From REBR01 sp033721915 (GTDB lineage Bacteria; Pseudomonadota; Gammaproteobacteria; Pseudomonadales; Oleiphilaceae): 5,171 bases of DNA. The notes under the pieces are model-generated. The model saw nothing but the letters and a program-made list of their open reading frames with translations. It was not told the DNA's origin and made no database searches. Below are positions 1 to 5,171 of this stretch, piece after piece. Positions within the stretch are counted from its first letter, which is position 1. Each line of letters opens with the position of its first letter. The DNA lies in assembly GCA_033721915.1 (NCBI GenBank), contig JAWWAC010000100.1, forward strand, positions 1 to 5,171, in the 5' to 3' direction. The position numbers were made by a program, and so were the translations under genes.

Positions 1-28
1 AAAAGGGTTGTGGTGACTGGCGGGAGAC

Positions 29-59
29 TCGCCGCTGCCGGACTGGCCGGCAGCGGCGA
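29..59 (-). terminator. Perfect 13-bp stem-loop after thrC, possible terminator without a U-tract
   Basis: Bases 29-41 (TCGCCGCTGCCGG) are exactly complementary to 47-59, with a 5-base loop at 42-46. The structure begins 11 bases beyond the thrC stop codon, where an end-of-operon signal is expected. In the direction of thrC transcription the stem is followed by GTCTCCCGCC, not a run of T, so it lacks the second half of a canonical intrinsic terminator. It could be a U-less or Rho-assisted terminator, a 3'-end stabilising hairpin, or a dispersed palindromic repeat. The stem is directly visible; the function is inferred. Confidence 0.5.
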
Positions 60-69
60 CGGTTGCGGT

Positions 70-1479
70 TTACCGGCCGGCGAACTTCCAGTGGGAGGCC
101 ATGTACTGCTGGATGCTCTCCAGGTTGTTCTCCAGCACCTCATACTCCTCCGGGCGCTGGAACAGGTCCGCCAGGTGCTTGGGCAGTGTCGCCTCCACAC
201 CCACGCCGGAGCGCTCCACCGCTTCCGGGAACTTGGCCGGATGGGCGGTGCCCATGGTCACCATGGGGACGCTGCTGTCACGGCGGCAGGCCCTGGCGGC
301 ACAGACACCGATGGCGGTGTGGGGGTCCAGCAGGTACTCGGTGTCCCGGTACACATCGGCGATGGTCTCGCAGGTGGTCTCGTCGTCCACCGCGTGGCTG
401 TCAAACAGCGCCCTGGCCTTCTCCCAGCGCGGCGGTTCCAGCCCCATGGAGGCCCCCTCGCCGGTGTGGCGCATGAAGTGGGTGACAGCGGCACCGTCAC
501 GGCCGTAGAGGTCAAACAGCAGACGCTCGAAGTTGCTGGAGACGGCAATGTCCATGCTCGGTGTCAGTGTGTGCTGAAGCGCCCTGGGCTCGTAGTGGTT
601 GCCGCTCATGAAGCGGTGCAGTATGTCATTGCGGTTGGTGGCCACAATCAGCTGCTGTATGGGCAGCCCCATGTCACGGGCCAGGTAGCCGGCGAAGATG
701 TCGCCGAAGTTGCCCGTGGGCACCGAGAAGGACAGGCTGCGGTGGGGCCCGCCCAGTGACAGGGAAGCGTGGAAGTAATACACCAGCTGTCCCATGATGC
801 GGGCCCAGTTGATGGAGTTCACCGCCACCAGCTGGGTCTTGTCACCCAGGAAGGACTGGTCCGCGAAGCTGGCCTTGACCATCTTCTGGCAGTCATCGAA
901 GTTGCCTTTCACCGCCACATTGTGGATGTTGTCACCGATGACAGTGGTCATCTGCCGGCGCTGCACTTCCGAGACACGCTGGTGGGGGTGCAGGATAAAA
1001 ATGTCCACATGCTTCGAATGGCGGCAGCCCTCGATGGCGGCGGAGCCGGTATCCCCGGAGGTGGCCCCCATGATCACCACGTGCTGCTGCCTGCGCTCCA
1101 GCACATAATCCAGCAGGCGACCGAGCAACTGCAGGGCAAAATCCTTGAACGCCAGCGTGGGCCCGCGGAACAGCTCCAGCACCCATTCGTTGCTGTCGAT
1201 CTGCACCAGCGGGGCCACGGCCCTGTGGGGGAAGGACTGGTAGGTTTCCGTGACAATGGCCCGGAAGTCCTCCGCCTCGATGGAGCCCTCCACGAAGGGG
1301 TACATGACGTTGTAGGCCAGCTCGTGATAAGGCAGGCCTCGCCAGGACATGATCTCTTCGGGAGTGAAGTGGGGCAGGTACTCGGGCACGTAAAGGCCAC
1401 CGTCGGTGGCCAGTCCGGTGAGAAGAACGTCTTCAAATTCCAGTGCGGGGGACTGCCCCCGGGTGCTGATGTATTTCAC
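70..1479 (-). CDS. thrC: Threonine synthase
   Basis: This PLP enzyme converts O-phospho-L-homoserine and water to L-threonine and phosphate in the cytoplasm, the last step of threonine synthesis. The 469-residue product starts MKYISTRGQ, the typical N-terminus of the long gammaproteobacterial form, and its length suits that family. TLAFKDFALQ carries the expected PLP-binding lysine, Lys112. GATSGDTGSAA (138-148) and PTGNFGDIFAGY (254-265) match cofactor and phosphate-binding loops of fold-type II PLP enzymes. The C-terminal part keeps LDPHTAIGV (384-392) and GTAHPAKFPEA (410-420). The start is GTG with only a weak AGG (1488-1490) eight bases upstream; it is chosen because the N-terminus matches the family exactly. 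The gene lies 25 bases after hom with no terminator between them, so co-transcription and perhaps translational coupling are likely. The stop is TAA. I see no frameshift or missing key residue. Confidence 0.97.
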   Translation of the reverse strand: MKYISTRGQSPALEFEDVLLTGLATDGGLYVPEYLPHFTPEEIMSWRGLPYHELAYNVMYPFVEGSIEAEDFRAIVTETYQSFPHRAVAPLVQIDSNEWVLELFRGPTLAFKDFALQLLGRLLDYVLERRQQHVVIMGATSGDTGSAAIEGCRHSKHVDIFILHPHQRVSEVQRRQMTTVIGDNIHNVAVKGNFDDCQKMVKASFADQSFLGDKTQLVAVNSINWARIMGQLVYYFHASLSLGGPHRSLSFSVPTGNFGDIFAGYLARDMGLPIQQLIVATNRNDILHRFMSGNHYEPRALQHTLTPSMDIAVSSNFERLLFDLYGRDGAAVTHFMRHTGEGASMGLEPPRWEKARALFDSHAVDDETTCETIADVYRDTEYLLDPHTAIGVCAARACRRDSSVPMVTMGTAHPAKFPEAVERSGVGVEATLPKHLADLFQRPEEYEVLENNLESIQQYMASHWKFAGR

Positions 1480-1504
1480 GTGGGAAACCTGTCTGGGACT
1501 GCGT

Positions 1505-2806
1505 TTACTGGAAGTTCTCGGCCCGGATACGGATCACCTTGCCTTCCACATCCTCCAGGGCCTCCATGGCCGCGATGGCCTGGTTGACCTGGCGCTCCTG
1601 TACCGTATGGGTGAGCAGTATGACCGGGATGCGGCCGTCCTTGAGCTCGGACTCTTTCTGCATGATGGATTCGATGTTGATGCCGTGCTCGCTCATGATG
1701 GTGGCCACCTTGGCCAGCACACCGGGGCGGTCAAAGGCCTGGATGCGCAGGTAATAGGCCGAGCGGATCTCGTCCATGGGCAGTATGCGGTGGTCCAGCA
1801 CCGCCTCCGGACCAAAGCCCAGGTAAGGCACCCGCTGGTTGCTGCCTGCGGCCACGGAGCGGGCCACATCCACCAGGTCGGCGATCACCGAGGAGGCGGT
1901 GGCCTCGGCACCGGCGCCCGGGCCGTGGTACAGGGTCTGGCCCACGGCGTCACCGTCCACCAGTATGGCGTTGAGCACGCCGTCCACCTTGCCCATCATG
2001 TGGTTCACGGGCACCAGTGTGGGGTGCACCCGCAGCTCCACCCCGTCTTCCCTCTGGCGGGCAATGCCCAGGTGCTTGACCCGGTAGCCGAGGGTTTCGG
2101 CGTGGGCGATGTCGTAGGGGGTCAGGTCACGGATGCCTTCCGTGTAGGCCCTCTCGAACTGCAGCGGCACGCCGAAGGCGGCCGAAGCCATGATGGTCAG
2201 CTTGTGGGCGGCATCGGTGCCCTCCACATCGAAGGTGGGGTCCGCCTCGGCGTAGCCCAGTGCCTGTGCTTCCGCCAGCACCTCATCAAAGGGCCGTCCG
2301 GCGCGCATTTCCGTGAGGATGTAGTTGCCGGTGCCGTTGATGATGCCTGCCAGCCAGTTGATGCGGTTGGCGGCCAGGCCCTCGCGGATGGCCTTGATCA
2401 CCGGGATGCCACCGGCCACGCCGGCCTCGTAGGCGACAATCACCCCCTTCTCGGCGGCGGCGGCAAAGATCTCGTTACCATGCACGGCAATCAGTGCCTT
2501 GTTGGCGGTGACCACATGCTTGCCTTCGGCGATGGCGGCCAGCACCAGCTCACGGGCGGTGTCGTAGCCGCCGATCAGCTCCACCAGCACATCAATGGAG
2601 GGGTCCTTGACCACATCAAACACATCGGTGGAAGACGGGATATCCCCCAGCTCCACATCACCCCGCTTGGAGCGGCTGGCAACCCGGGCAATCCGCAATT
2701 CGCAACCGGCGCGGCCGCTGATAAGAGCGGCATTACGGCGCAGCACCTGAACGGTTCCGCCGCCCACGGTGCCAAGACCACAGATTCCGATATTGACCTG
2801 TTTCAA
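1505..2806 (-). CDS. hom: Homoserine dehydrogenase with C-terminal ACT domain
   Basis: This enzyme reduces L-aspartate 4-semialdehyde to L-homoserine with NAD(P)H, at the branch leading to threonine, methionine and isoleucine. The 433-residue protein has the usual length of the monofunctional form; there is no fused aspartokinase as in enteric ThrA. The N-terminal Rossmann fold shows the nucleotide-binding motif GLGTVGGG (10-17), followed by VTANKALIAVHGNEIF (99-114). The catalytic region holds NWLAGIINGTGN (150-161) and ADPTFDVEGTDAAHKL (188-203), with Asp198 and Lys202 as the likely catalytic pair. Residues from about 349 (AYYLRIQAFDRPGVLA) to 425 form an ACT domain, which in this family usually senses threonine; feedback inhibition is therefore inferred. 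Translation starts at TTG (2804-2806), supported by an AGAGGTGA Shine-Dalgarno and by MKQVNIGICGLGTVG matching the family N-terminus. It is the first gene of a probable hom-thrC operon. Confidence 0.97.
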   Translation of the reverse strand: MKQVNIGICGLGTVGGGTVQVLRRNAALISGRAGCELRIARVASRSKRGDVELGDIPSSTDVFDVVKDPSIDVLVELIGGYDTARELVLAAIAEGKHVVTANKALIAVHGNEIFAAAAEKGVIVAYEAGVAGGIPVIKAIREGLAANRINWLAGIINGTGNYILTEMRAGRPFDEVLAEAQALGYAEADPTFDVEGTDAAHKLTIMASAAFGVPLQFERAYTEGIRDLTPYDIAHAETLGYRVKHLGIARQREDGVELRVHPTLVPVNHMMGKVDGVLNAILVDGDAVGQTLYHGPGAGAEATASSVIADLVDVARSVAAGSNQRVPYLGFGPEAVLDHRILPMDEIRSAYYLRIQAFDRPGVLAKVATIMSEHGINIESIMQKESELKDGRIPVILLTHTVQERQVNQAIAAMEALEDVEGKVIRIRAENFQ

Positions 2807-2809
2807 GAT

Positions 2810-2817
2810 TCACCTCT
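2810..2817 (-). promoter_or_regulatory. Strong ribosome binding site fixing the TTG start of hom
   Basis: Read on the minus strand, AGAGGTGA ends three bases before TTG. Its AGAGG core (2813-2817) leaves six bases to the start codon, good spacing for Shine-Dalgarno pairing. The first in-frame ATG downstream would remove the whole Rossmann nucleotide-binding motif. The rare TTG start is therefore well supported and may lower initiation compared with ATG. Confidence 0.8.
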
Positions 2818-2906
2818 TTGCATACCTGAGCGGCGCGACAACCACGCGACGCCGTAAATGATCGGCCGGAAAACCGGGCACAGCATGGTATAACGTTTGT
2901 GTCCGG

Positions 2907-2939
2907 AAAAAAACTGAAGGCCCGCCCCGCCCGGGCCTT
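2907..2939 (-). terminator. Rho-independent terminator after dsbC
   Basis: On the minus strand AAGGCCCG (2932-2939) pairs perfectly with CGGGCCTT (2917-2924) around a 7-base loop (2925-2931). After a short CAG the strand runs into seven consecutive T (2907-2913). A GC-rich stem with a U-tract is the classic intrinsic terminator. It starts 24 bases beyond the dsbC stop codon and separates dsbC transcription from hom-thrC. On the plus strand the hairpin is followed by only four T, and no plus-strand gene needs it. Confidence 0.9.
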
Positions 2940-2963
2940 TTCTGCCCGGAACCCCGGTGGAGA

Positions 2964-3728
2964 TTACTCGATGCCCATCACCTTGGCCATGTCACTGGCA
3001 GGACGGAATCCCGGCACCATGCGGCCATCGGAGAGCACCGTGGCGGGGGTGCCGCTGACACCCAGTGCCTGGCCCAGGCGGAACTGCTCGGCCACGGGAT
3101 TATCGCAGGAGCGCCGCTCCGGGGTGCCGCCGGACTTGGCTTTGTTCATGGCCGCCTGGGGATCATCGGCACACCAGACGGAAACCAGCTTGCGGGCACT
3201 CTCGGAGCCGGGGCCGGCCCTGGGGAAGGCCAGGTAGTTCACCTGAATGCCGAGCTTGTGGTAATCGTCCATGGCGGAGTGAAGGCGACGGCAGTAACCG
3301 CAGTCCACATCGGTAAAGACATACATCTGGCCCTTCACTTCCCCGTCCGGCACAAAGCTCACCATCTCTTCCGGGGACAGGGCGTCTATGGCCTCCTTGC
3401 GGGCCACGCTGCGGGACTGCTCGGTGAGGTTGACCACTCCCTCCTCCGGGTCCAGCCGCAGGATTTCACCCAGCAGCACGTGCTGACCGTCGCCGCTGAC
3501 ATAGATGGTGTCCTGGTCGGTCTTCACCTCATAAAAACCGCTCACCTCGGTGGCACTGACAGCGCGCACCGTCACACCCGGCACCAGCTGGGCCAGGCGC
3601 TCGCGAATGCGCTCTTCGGCGGCGCCCTCCTCTGCGGACGCCTGCAGCGGCATCAGTAAAAAGCCAACACACAGCAGCAGCATCAGCCGGGCCAGTGGTG
3701 AAACAGTCAATTGCCGTAACGCAGCCAT
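2964..3728 (-). CDS. dsbC: Periplasmic thiol:disulfide isomerase DsbC
   Basis: DsbC is a periplasmic homodimer that corrects wrongly paired disulfides and is kept reduced by the membrane protein DsbD. The 254-residue precursor begins with a Sec signal peptide: Arg5 and Arg14, a hydrophobic core LMLLLCVGFLLM (15-26), and an ASA/EE cleavage site after Ala32. Residues of about 33-100 form the N-terminal dimerisation domain. The thioredoxin-fold domain carries the active site CGYC (143-146) in the context YVFTDVDCGYCRRLH, and the cis-proline loop GTP (226-228). Cys186 and Cys208 fit the second, structural disulfide of E. coli DsbC. CGYC, rather than CPYC, argues for DsbC over DsbG. The ATG is preceded by GGGAG (3735-3739) at six-base spacing. 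A promoter candidate lies upstream and a strong terminator follows, so it may be transcribed alone or with xerD. Confidence 0.96.
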   Translation of the reverse strand: MAALRQLTVSPLARLMLLLCVGFLLMPLQASAEEGAAEERIRERLAQLVPGVTVRAVSATEVSGFYEVKTDQDTIYVSGDGQHVLLGEILRLDPEEGVVNLTEQSRSVARKEAIDALSPEEMVSFVPDGEVKGQMYVFTDVDCGYCRRLHSAMDDYHKLGIQVNYLAFPRAGPGSESARKLVSVWCADDPQAAMNKAKSGGTPERRSCDNPVAEQFRLGQALGVSGTPATVLSDGRMVPGFRPASDMAKVMGIE

Positions 3729-3818
3729 GACGGACTCCCGTTATTGTCGATGAAAGGCCCCGGGGGCCAGCTTGTCTCCGCTCTTTCCGGTGTTTTGGTT
3801 GAGAGACCGGCGGCAGCC

Positions 3819-3846
3819 AGTGTATCACCACAACACCCCATTTTAA
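3819..3846 (-). promoter_or_regulatory. Candidate sigma-70-type promoter of dsbC
   Basis: On the minus strand the -10 element TACACT (3819-3824) is preceded by TGA, giving an extended -10 (TGnTACACT). Sixteen bases further upstream is TTAAAA (3841-3846), a 4-of-6 match to the -35 consensus. Transcription would start near 3812, leaving a leader of roughly 80 bases before the dsbC ATG. I found no sigma-E-like GGAACTT box. The motifs are seen; activity is inferred. Confidence 0.45.
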
Positions 3847-3868
3847 CCTTAAACCCGCGTTAAACCCG
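3841..3868 (-). repeat. Tandem GGGTTTAA repeats upstream of the dsbC promoter
   Basis: On the minus strand GGGTTTAA occurs at 3860-3867 and again at 3849-3856, each followed or flanked so that the plus-strand 9-mer TTAAACCCG repeats exactly at 3849-3857 and 3860-3868. The period is 11 bases, about one helical turn. A related GGTTAAAA follows at 3841-3848 and overlaps the candidate -35 box. This arrangement would suit an activator or repressor site, but I cannot name the regulator. Confidence 0.4.
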
Positions 3869-3882
3869 GCCAACAGCGCCGG
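3866..3882 (-). terminator. Weak terminator-like hairpin after xerD
   Basis: On the minus strand CCGGC (3878-3882) pairs with GCCGG (3866-3870) around a 7-base loop, followed by GTTTAAC. The stem is only five base pairs and the T run is three. It lies about 60 bases beyond the xerD stop and could partly end xerD transcription, but read-through into dsbC is just as likely. It sits directly next to the repeat upstream of dsbC. Confidence 0.25.
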
Positions 3883-3940
3883 CCTGATTCACAGGCACGG
3901 ACACTGGCACGGCCGGACAACGACCACACCGCAGGGGGCA

Positions 3941-4882
3941 CTAACCCCGGGGGTGATGCTCGCCGTGGAGTTTCTGCAGCCGCTCACGGGCCACGTGGGT
4001 GTAGATCTGTGTGGTGGAGAGGTCGCTGTGGCCCAGCAGCATCTGCACCACCCGCAGGTCGGCGCCGTGGTTGAGCAGGTGGGTGGCAAAGGCATGGCGC
4101 AGCGTGTGGGGCGAGAGGGGCTTGTTGATATGGGCCCGCAGGGCGTAATGGCGTATGCGGTACCAGAAGGCCTGACGGCTCATGGCCCTGGACTGGTTGC
4201 CGGGGAACAGGGCATCACTGGGGCGGCCCTTGAGCAGCACGGCACGGCCCTGGCGCAGGTAGTGATCCAGCCAGTCCATGGCGTCTTCCCCCATGGGCAC
4301 CAGACGCTCCTTGTTGCCCTTGCCGGTGATGCGCACCACCCCCTGGCGCAGGTTGATCTGGGAGAGGGTCAGCGACACCAGCTCGCTGACACGCAGGCCG
4401 CAGGCGTAGAGCAGCTCCAGCATGGCCCTGTCACGCAGCTCCAGTGGCAGCTGGGTATCCGGTGCCTCCAGCAGAGCGTCCACATCCGCCTCGGAGAGAC
4501 TGTCAGGAAGGCGCCGCATTTTCAGCGGACTGTCCAGTCGCAGTGTCGGGTCCTCGCTGATCACGCCCTGTCGCACCAGGTAGCGATAAAAACGCCGCAG
4601 GCTGCTCAGGCGCCGTGCTGCGGTGCTGGCCTTGTCCCCGGCCTTGAAGCCCGCGGCCAGATAGGCCTGAATCCGGGCACGGTCCAGGTCCTGGTAGCGG
4701 GCCTGCTCGTTCAACGGGCCGGATTTCTCAGGCTGCACCAGCCAGCGACCCAGGCGTAACAGGTCACTGGCGTAGGAGCGGCGGGTGGCCTCACTCAGGC
4801 CATCCTCCAGCCAGAGTGATTGCAGAAAGTCCTCCACCCGGAAGAGGTCCGCCGGCAGTGTCTGTGGCTCTTCAGCACCCAT
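3941..4882 (-). CDS. xerD: Site-specific tyrosine recombinase XerD
   Basis: XerD acts with XerC at the dif site near the replication terminus, under FtsK control, to resolve chromosome dimers. The 313-residue product has an N-terminal SAM-like core-binding domain (about 13-105, containing FLQSLWLEDGLSEATRRSY) and a C-terminal catalytic domain. All six catalytic residues are present: Arg164 in GLRVSEL, Lys188 in GKGNKE, His259 and Arg262 in SPHTLRH, His285 in LLGHSD, and the nucleophile Tyr294 in TTQIYTHV. The ending HHPRG resembles the HHPRA end of E. coli XerD, which helps separate it from XerC and phage integrases. I chose the ATG at 4880-4882 because GGAG (4890-4893) sits seven bases upstream and the length then fits the roughly 300-residue family. 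Extending in frame to 4993 would add 37 non-conserved residues and start inside a hairpin. No dif site is visible here. Confidence 0.96.
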   Translation of the reverse strand: MGAEEPQTLPADLFRVEDFLQSLWLEDGLSEATRRSYASDLLRLGRWLVQPEKSGPLNEQARYQDLDRARIQAYLAAGFKAGDKASTAARRLSSLRRFYRYLVRQGVISEDPTLRLDSPLKMRRLPDSLSEADVDALLEAPDTQLPLELRDRAMLELLYACGLRVSELVSLTLSQINLRQGVVRITGKGNKERLVPMGEDAMDWLDHYLRQGRAVLLKGRPSDALFPGNQSRAMSRQAFWYRIRHYALRAHINKPLSPHTLRHAFATHLLNHGADLRVVQMLLGHSDLSTTQIYTHVARERLQKLHGEHHPRG

Positions 4883-4889
4883 GAGCAGT

Positions 4890-4893
4890 CTCC
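4890..4893 (-). promoter_or_regulatory. Ribosome binding site deciding the xerD start
   Basis: GGAG on the minus strand lies seven bases upstream of the ATG at 4880-4882. The alternative ATG at 4991-4993 has no comparable motif and falls within the loop region of the hairpin after rplS, so the shorter protein is favoured. Confidence 0.65.
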
Positions 4894-4903
4894 GGGGAAA
4901 GGC

Positions 4904-4952
4904 CCGTGAAAACACGGAAGCGGCGCCAGCGGCTGTGATAGCGGTGGCGCCG
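4904..4952 (-). other. Two adjacent stem-loops in the xerD leader
   Basis: On the minus strand CGGCGCCA (4945-4952) pairs with TGGCGCCG (4921-4928); the 16 bases between them can form a smaller inner stem of GCT with AGC. Three bases beyond this structure, CCGTG (4913-4917) pairs with CACGG (4904-4908) around a TTTT loop, ending ten bases before the GGAG of xerD. They may shape the xerD leader RNA or help end rplS transcription. No T-tract follows either. The pairing is seen; the role is unknown. Confidence 0.4.
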
Positions 4953-4978
4953 GGTGCAAAGCGTGGGGGCCGGACACA

Positions 4979-5006
4979 ACAACGGGCAGCCATGGCCGCC
5001 CGTTGT
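4979..5006 (-). terminator. Probable terminator of the rplS operon
   Basis: ACAACGGGC (minus strand, 4998-5006) pairs perfectly with GCCCGTTGT (4979-4987). The 10 central bases GGCCATGGCT can extend the stem through a G-U pair and a short GCC/GGC helix. The sequence after it on the minus strand, TGTGTCC, is only modestly T-rich, so this is an imperfect intrinsic terminator. Its position about 70 bases after the rplS stop and its stability make termination the most likely role. Confidence 0.5.
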
Positions 5007-5015
5007 CAGTCCCCG

Positions 5016-5032
5016 CCGGGCACAGGGCCCGG
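5016..5032 (-). other. GC-rich stem-loop between rplS and its terminator
   Basis: CCGGGC (minus strand, 5027-5032) pairs with GCCCGG (5016-5021) around a 5-base loop (5022-5026); a neighbouring G-U pair may extend it. It lies just upstream of the probable rplS terminator in the transcript and has no T-tract of its own. It could protect the 3' end of the rplS mRNA or be part of a compound terminator. Confidence 0.35.
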
Positions 5033-5077
5033 TGAGGTTGTCGGCATGCGCTGACACGCCGTAACCGCTCAACCGGC

Positions 5078-5171
5078 TTAGTTGAGCTTTTCCTTGATGC
5101 GTGCCGCCTTGCCGGACAGATCCCGCAGGTAGTACAGCTTGGCCTGGCGCACGTCGCCGCGACGCTTGACC
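5078..5171 (-). CDS. rplS: 50S ribosomal protein L19, C-terminal fragment cut by the window edge
   Basis: Only the last 30 codons and the TAA stop (5078-5080) are inside the window; the rest of the gene continues past base 5171. The encoded tail starts VKRRGDVRQAKLYYLRDLSG and ends KAARIKEKLN, which closely follows the conserved L19 C-terminus of gammaproteobacteria (VKRRGAVRKAKLYYLR... in E. coli). L19 sits at the interface of the 30S and 50S subunits. In this group the gene normally ends the rpsP-rimM-trmD-rplS operon; those partners would lie beyond the window and are not seen. The hairpins that follow fit an operon end here. The gene is cut by the window edge, with no sign of being broken. 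Confidence 0.93.
   Translation of the reverse strand, partial: VKRRGDVRQAKLYYLRDLSGKAARIKEKLN

Noticed and set aside
769..1587. 272-codon plus-strand frame opposite thrC and the end of hom
   Set aside because: Antisense shadow of thrC with no recognisable domain; it crosses the thrC-hom junction, which a real gene would be unlikely to do.
1406..2857. 483-codon open frame on the plus strand opposite hom
   Set aside because: It lies opposite a clearly recognised gene with full motifs. Its translation is rich in His, Gly, Gln and Val with no recognisable domain, as expected for an antisense shadow in high-GC DNA.
2886..2913. Possible hom promoter with -10 TATACC next to the dsbC terminator
   Set aside because: The -10 matches four of six bases, but no acceptable -35 lies at 15-19 bases; the region there is the terminator T-tract. 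The hom promoter remains unlocated.
3756..3768. GGCCCC-G-GGGGCC palindrome in the dsbC leader
   Set aside because: As a hairpin it would need a one-base loop; the realistic four-pair stem is too short to claim a role.
3894..3913. Short direct repeat GGCACGG, twice, 13 bases apart after xerD
   Set aside because: Seven GC-rich bases repeated once is easily expected by chance, and it has no clear relation to a promoter or gene end.
3953..4759. 268-codon plus-strand frame opposite xerD
   Set aside because: Antisense shadow of a confirmed tyrosine recombinase; no ribosome binding site or family motif supports it.
4883..4993. 37-residue N-terminal extension of XerD
   Set aside because: The upstream ATG lies in the loop region of the probable rplS terminator hairpin, lacks a Shine-Dalgarno, and the added residues (MAARCCVRPP...) do not resemble XerD.
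3729..5077. A dif or attachment site near xerD
   Set aside because: No 28-base dif-like palindrome with an AT-rich centre is visible in the gaps beside xerD; dif normally lies at the replication terminus, not beside the recombinase gene.

Overview
This window looks like an ordinary chromosomal housekeeping segment from a high-GC, non-enteric gammaproteobacterium. I see no mobile element, CRISPR array, RNA gene or sign of horizontal transfer. All five genes lie on the minus strand, so transcription runs from high to low coordinates: rplS (3' end only), xerD, dsbC, hom, thrC. The order xerD-dsbC-hom-thrC is the one I recall from Pseudomonas, and the protein motifs fit gammaproteobacterial orthologues. 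The genus cannot be named from this sequence alone.

Layout. At 5078-5171 is the C-terminal tail of ribosomal protein L19. At 4883-5077 is a 195-base gap with several GC-rich stem-loops, including a likely terminator for the rplS operon. xerD (3941-4882) encodes a tyrosine recombinase with all six catalytic residues. The next gap (3729-3940) holds a candidate sigma-70-type promoter for dsbC and a short helically phased repeat just upstream of it. dsbC (2964-3728) encodes a periplasmic disulfide isomerase with a signal peptide and a CGYC active site. It is followed by a textbook intrinsic terminator (2907-2939), so hom-thrC should form a separate transcription unit. hom (1505-2806, TTG start) and thrC (70-1479, GTG start) are 25 bases apart and probably co-transcribed. 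A perfect 13-bp stem-loop (29-59) lies just beyond thrC.

Function. Hom makes L-homoserine from aspartate semialdehyde. ThrC converts phosphohomoserine to threonine. The homoserine kinase between these two steps is not in the window. XerD (chromosome dimer resolution) and DsbC (periplasmic disulfide repair) are not metabolically linked to them; their proximity appears to be conserved gene order. I found no convincing new biological system. The points worth a second look are regulatory: the hairpin cluster after rplS, the repeat upstream of dsbC, the hom leader, and the post-thrC hairpin without a U-tract.
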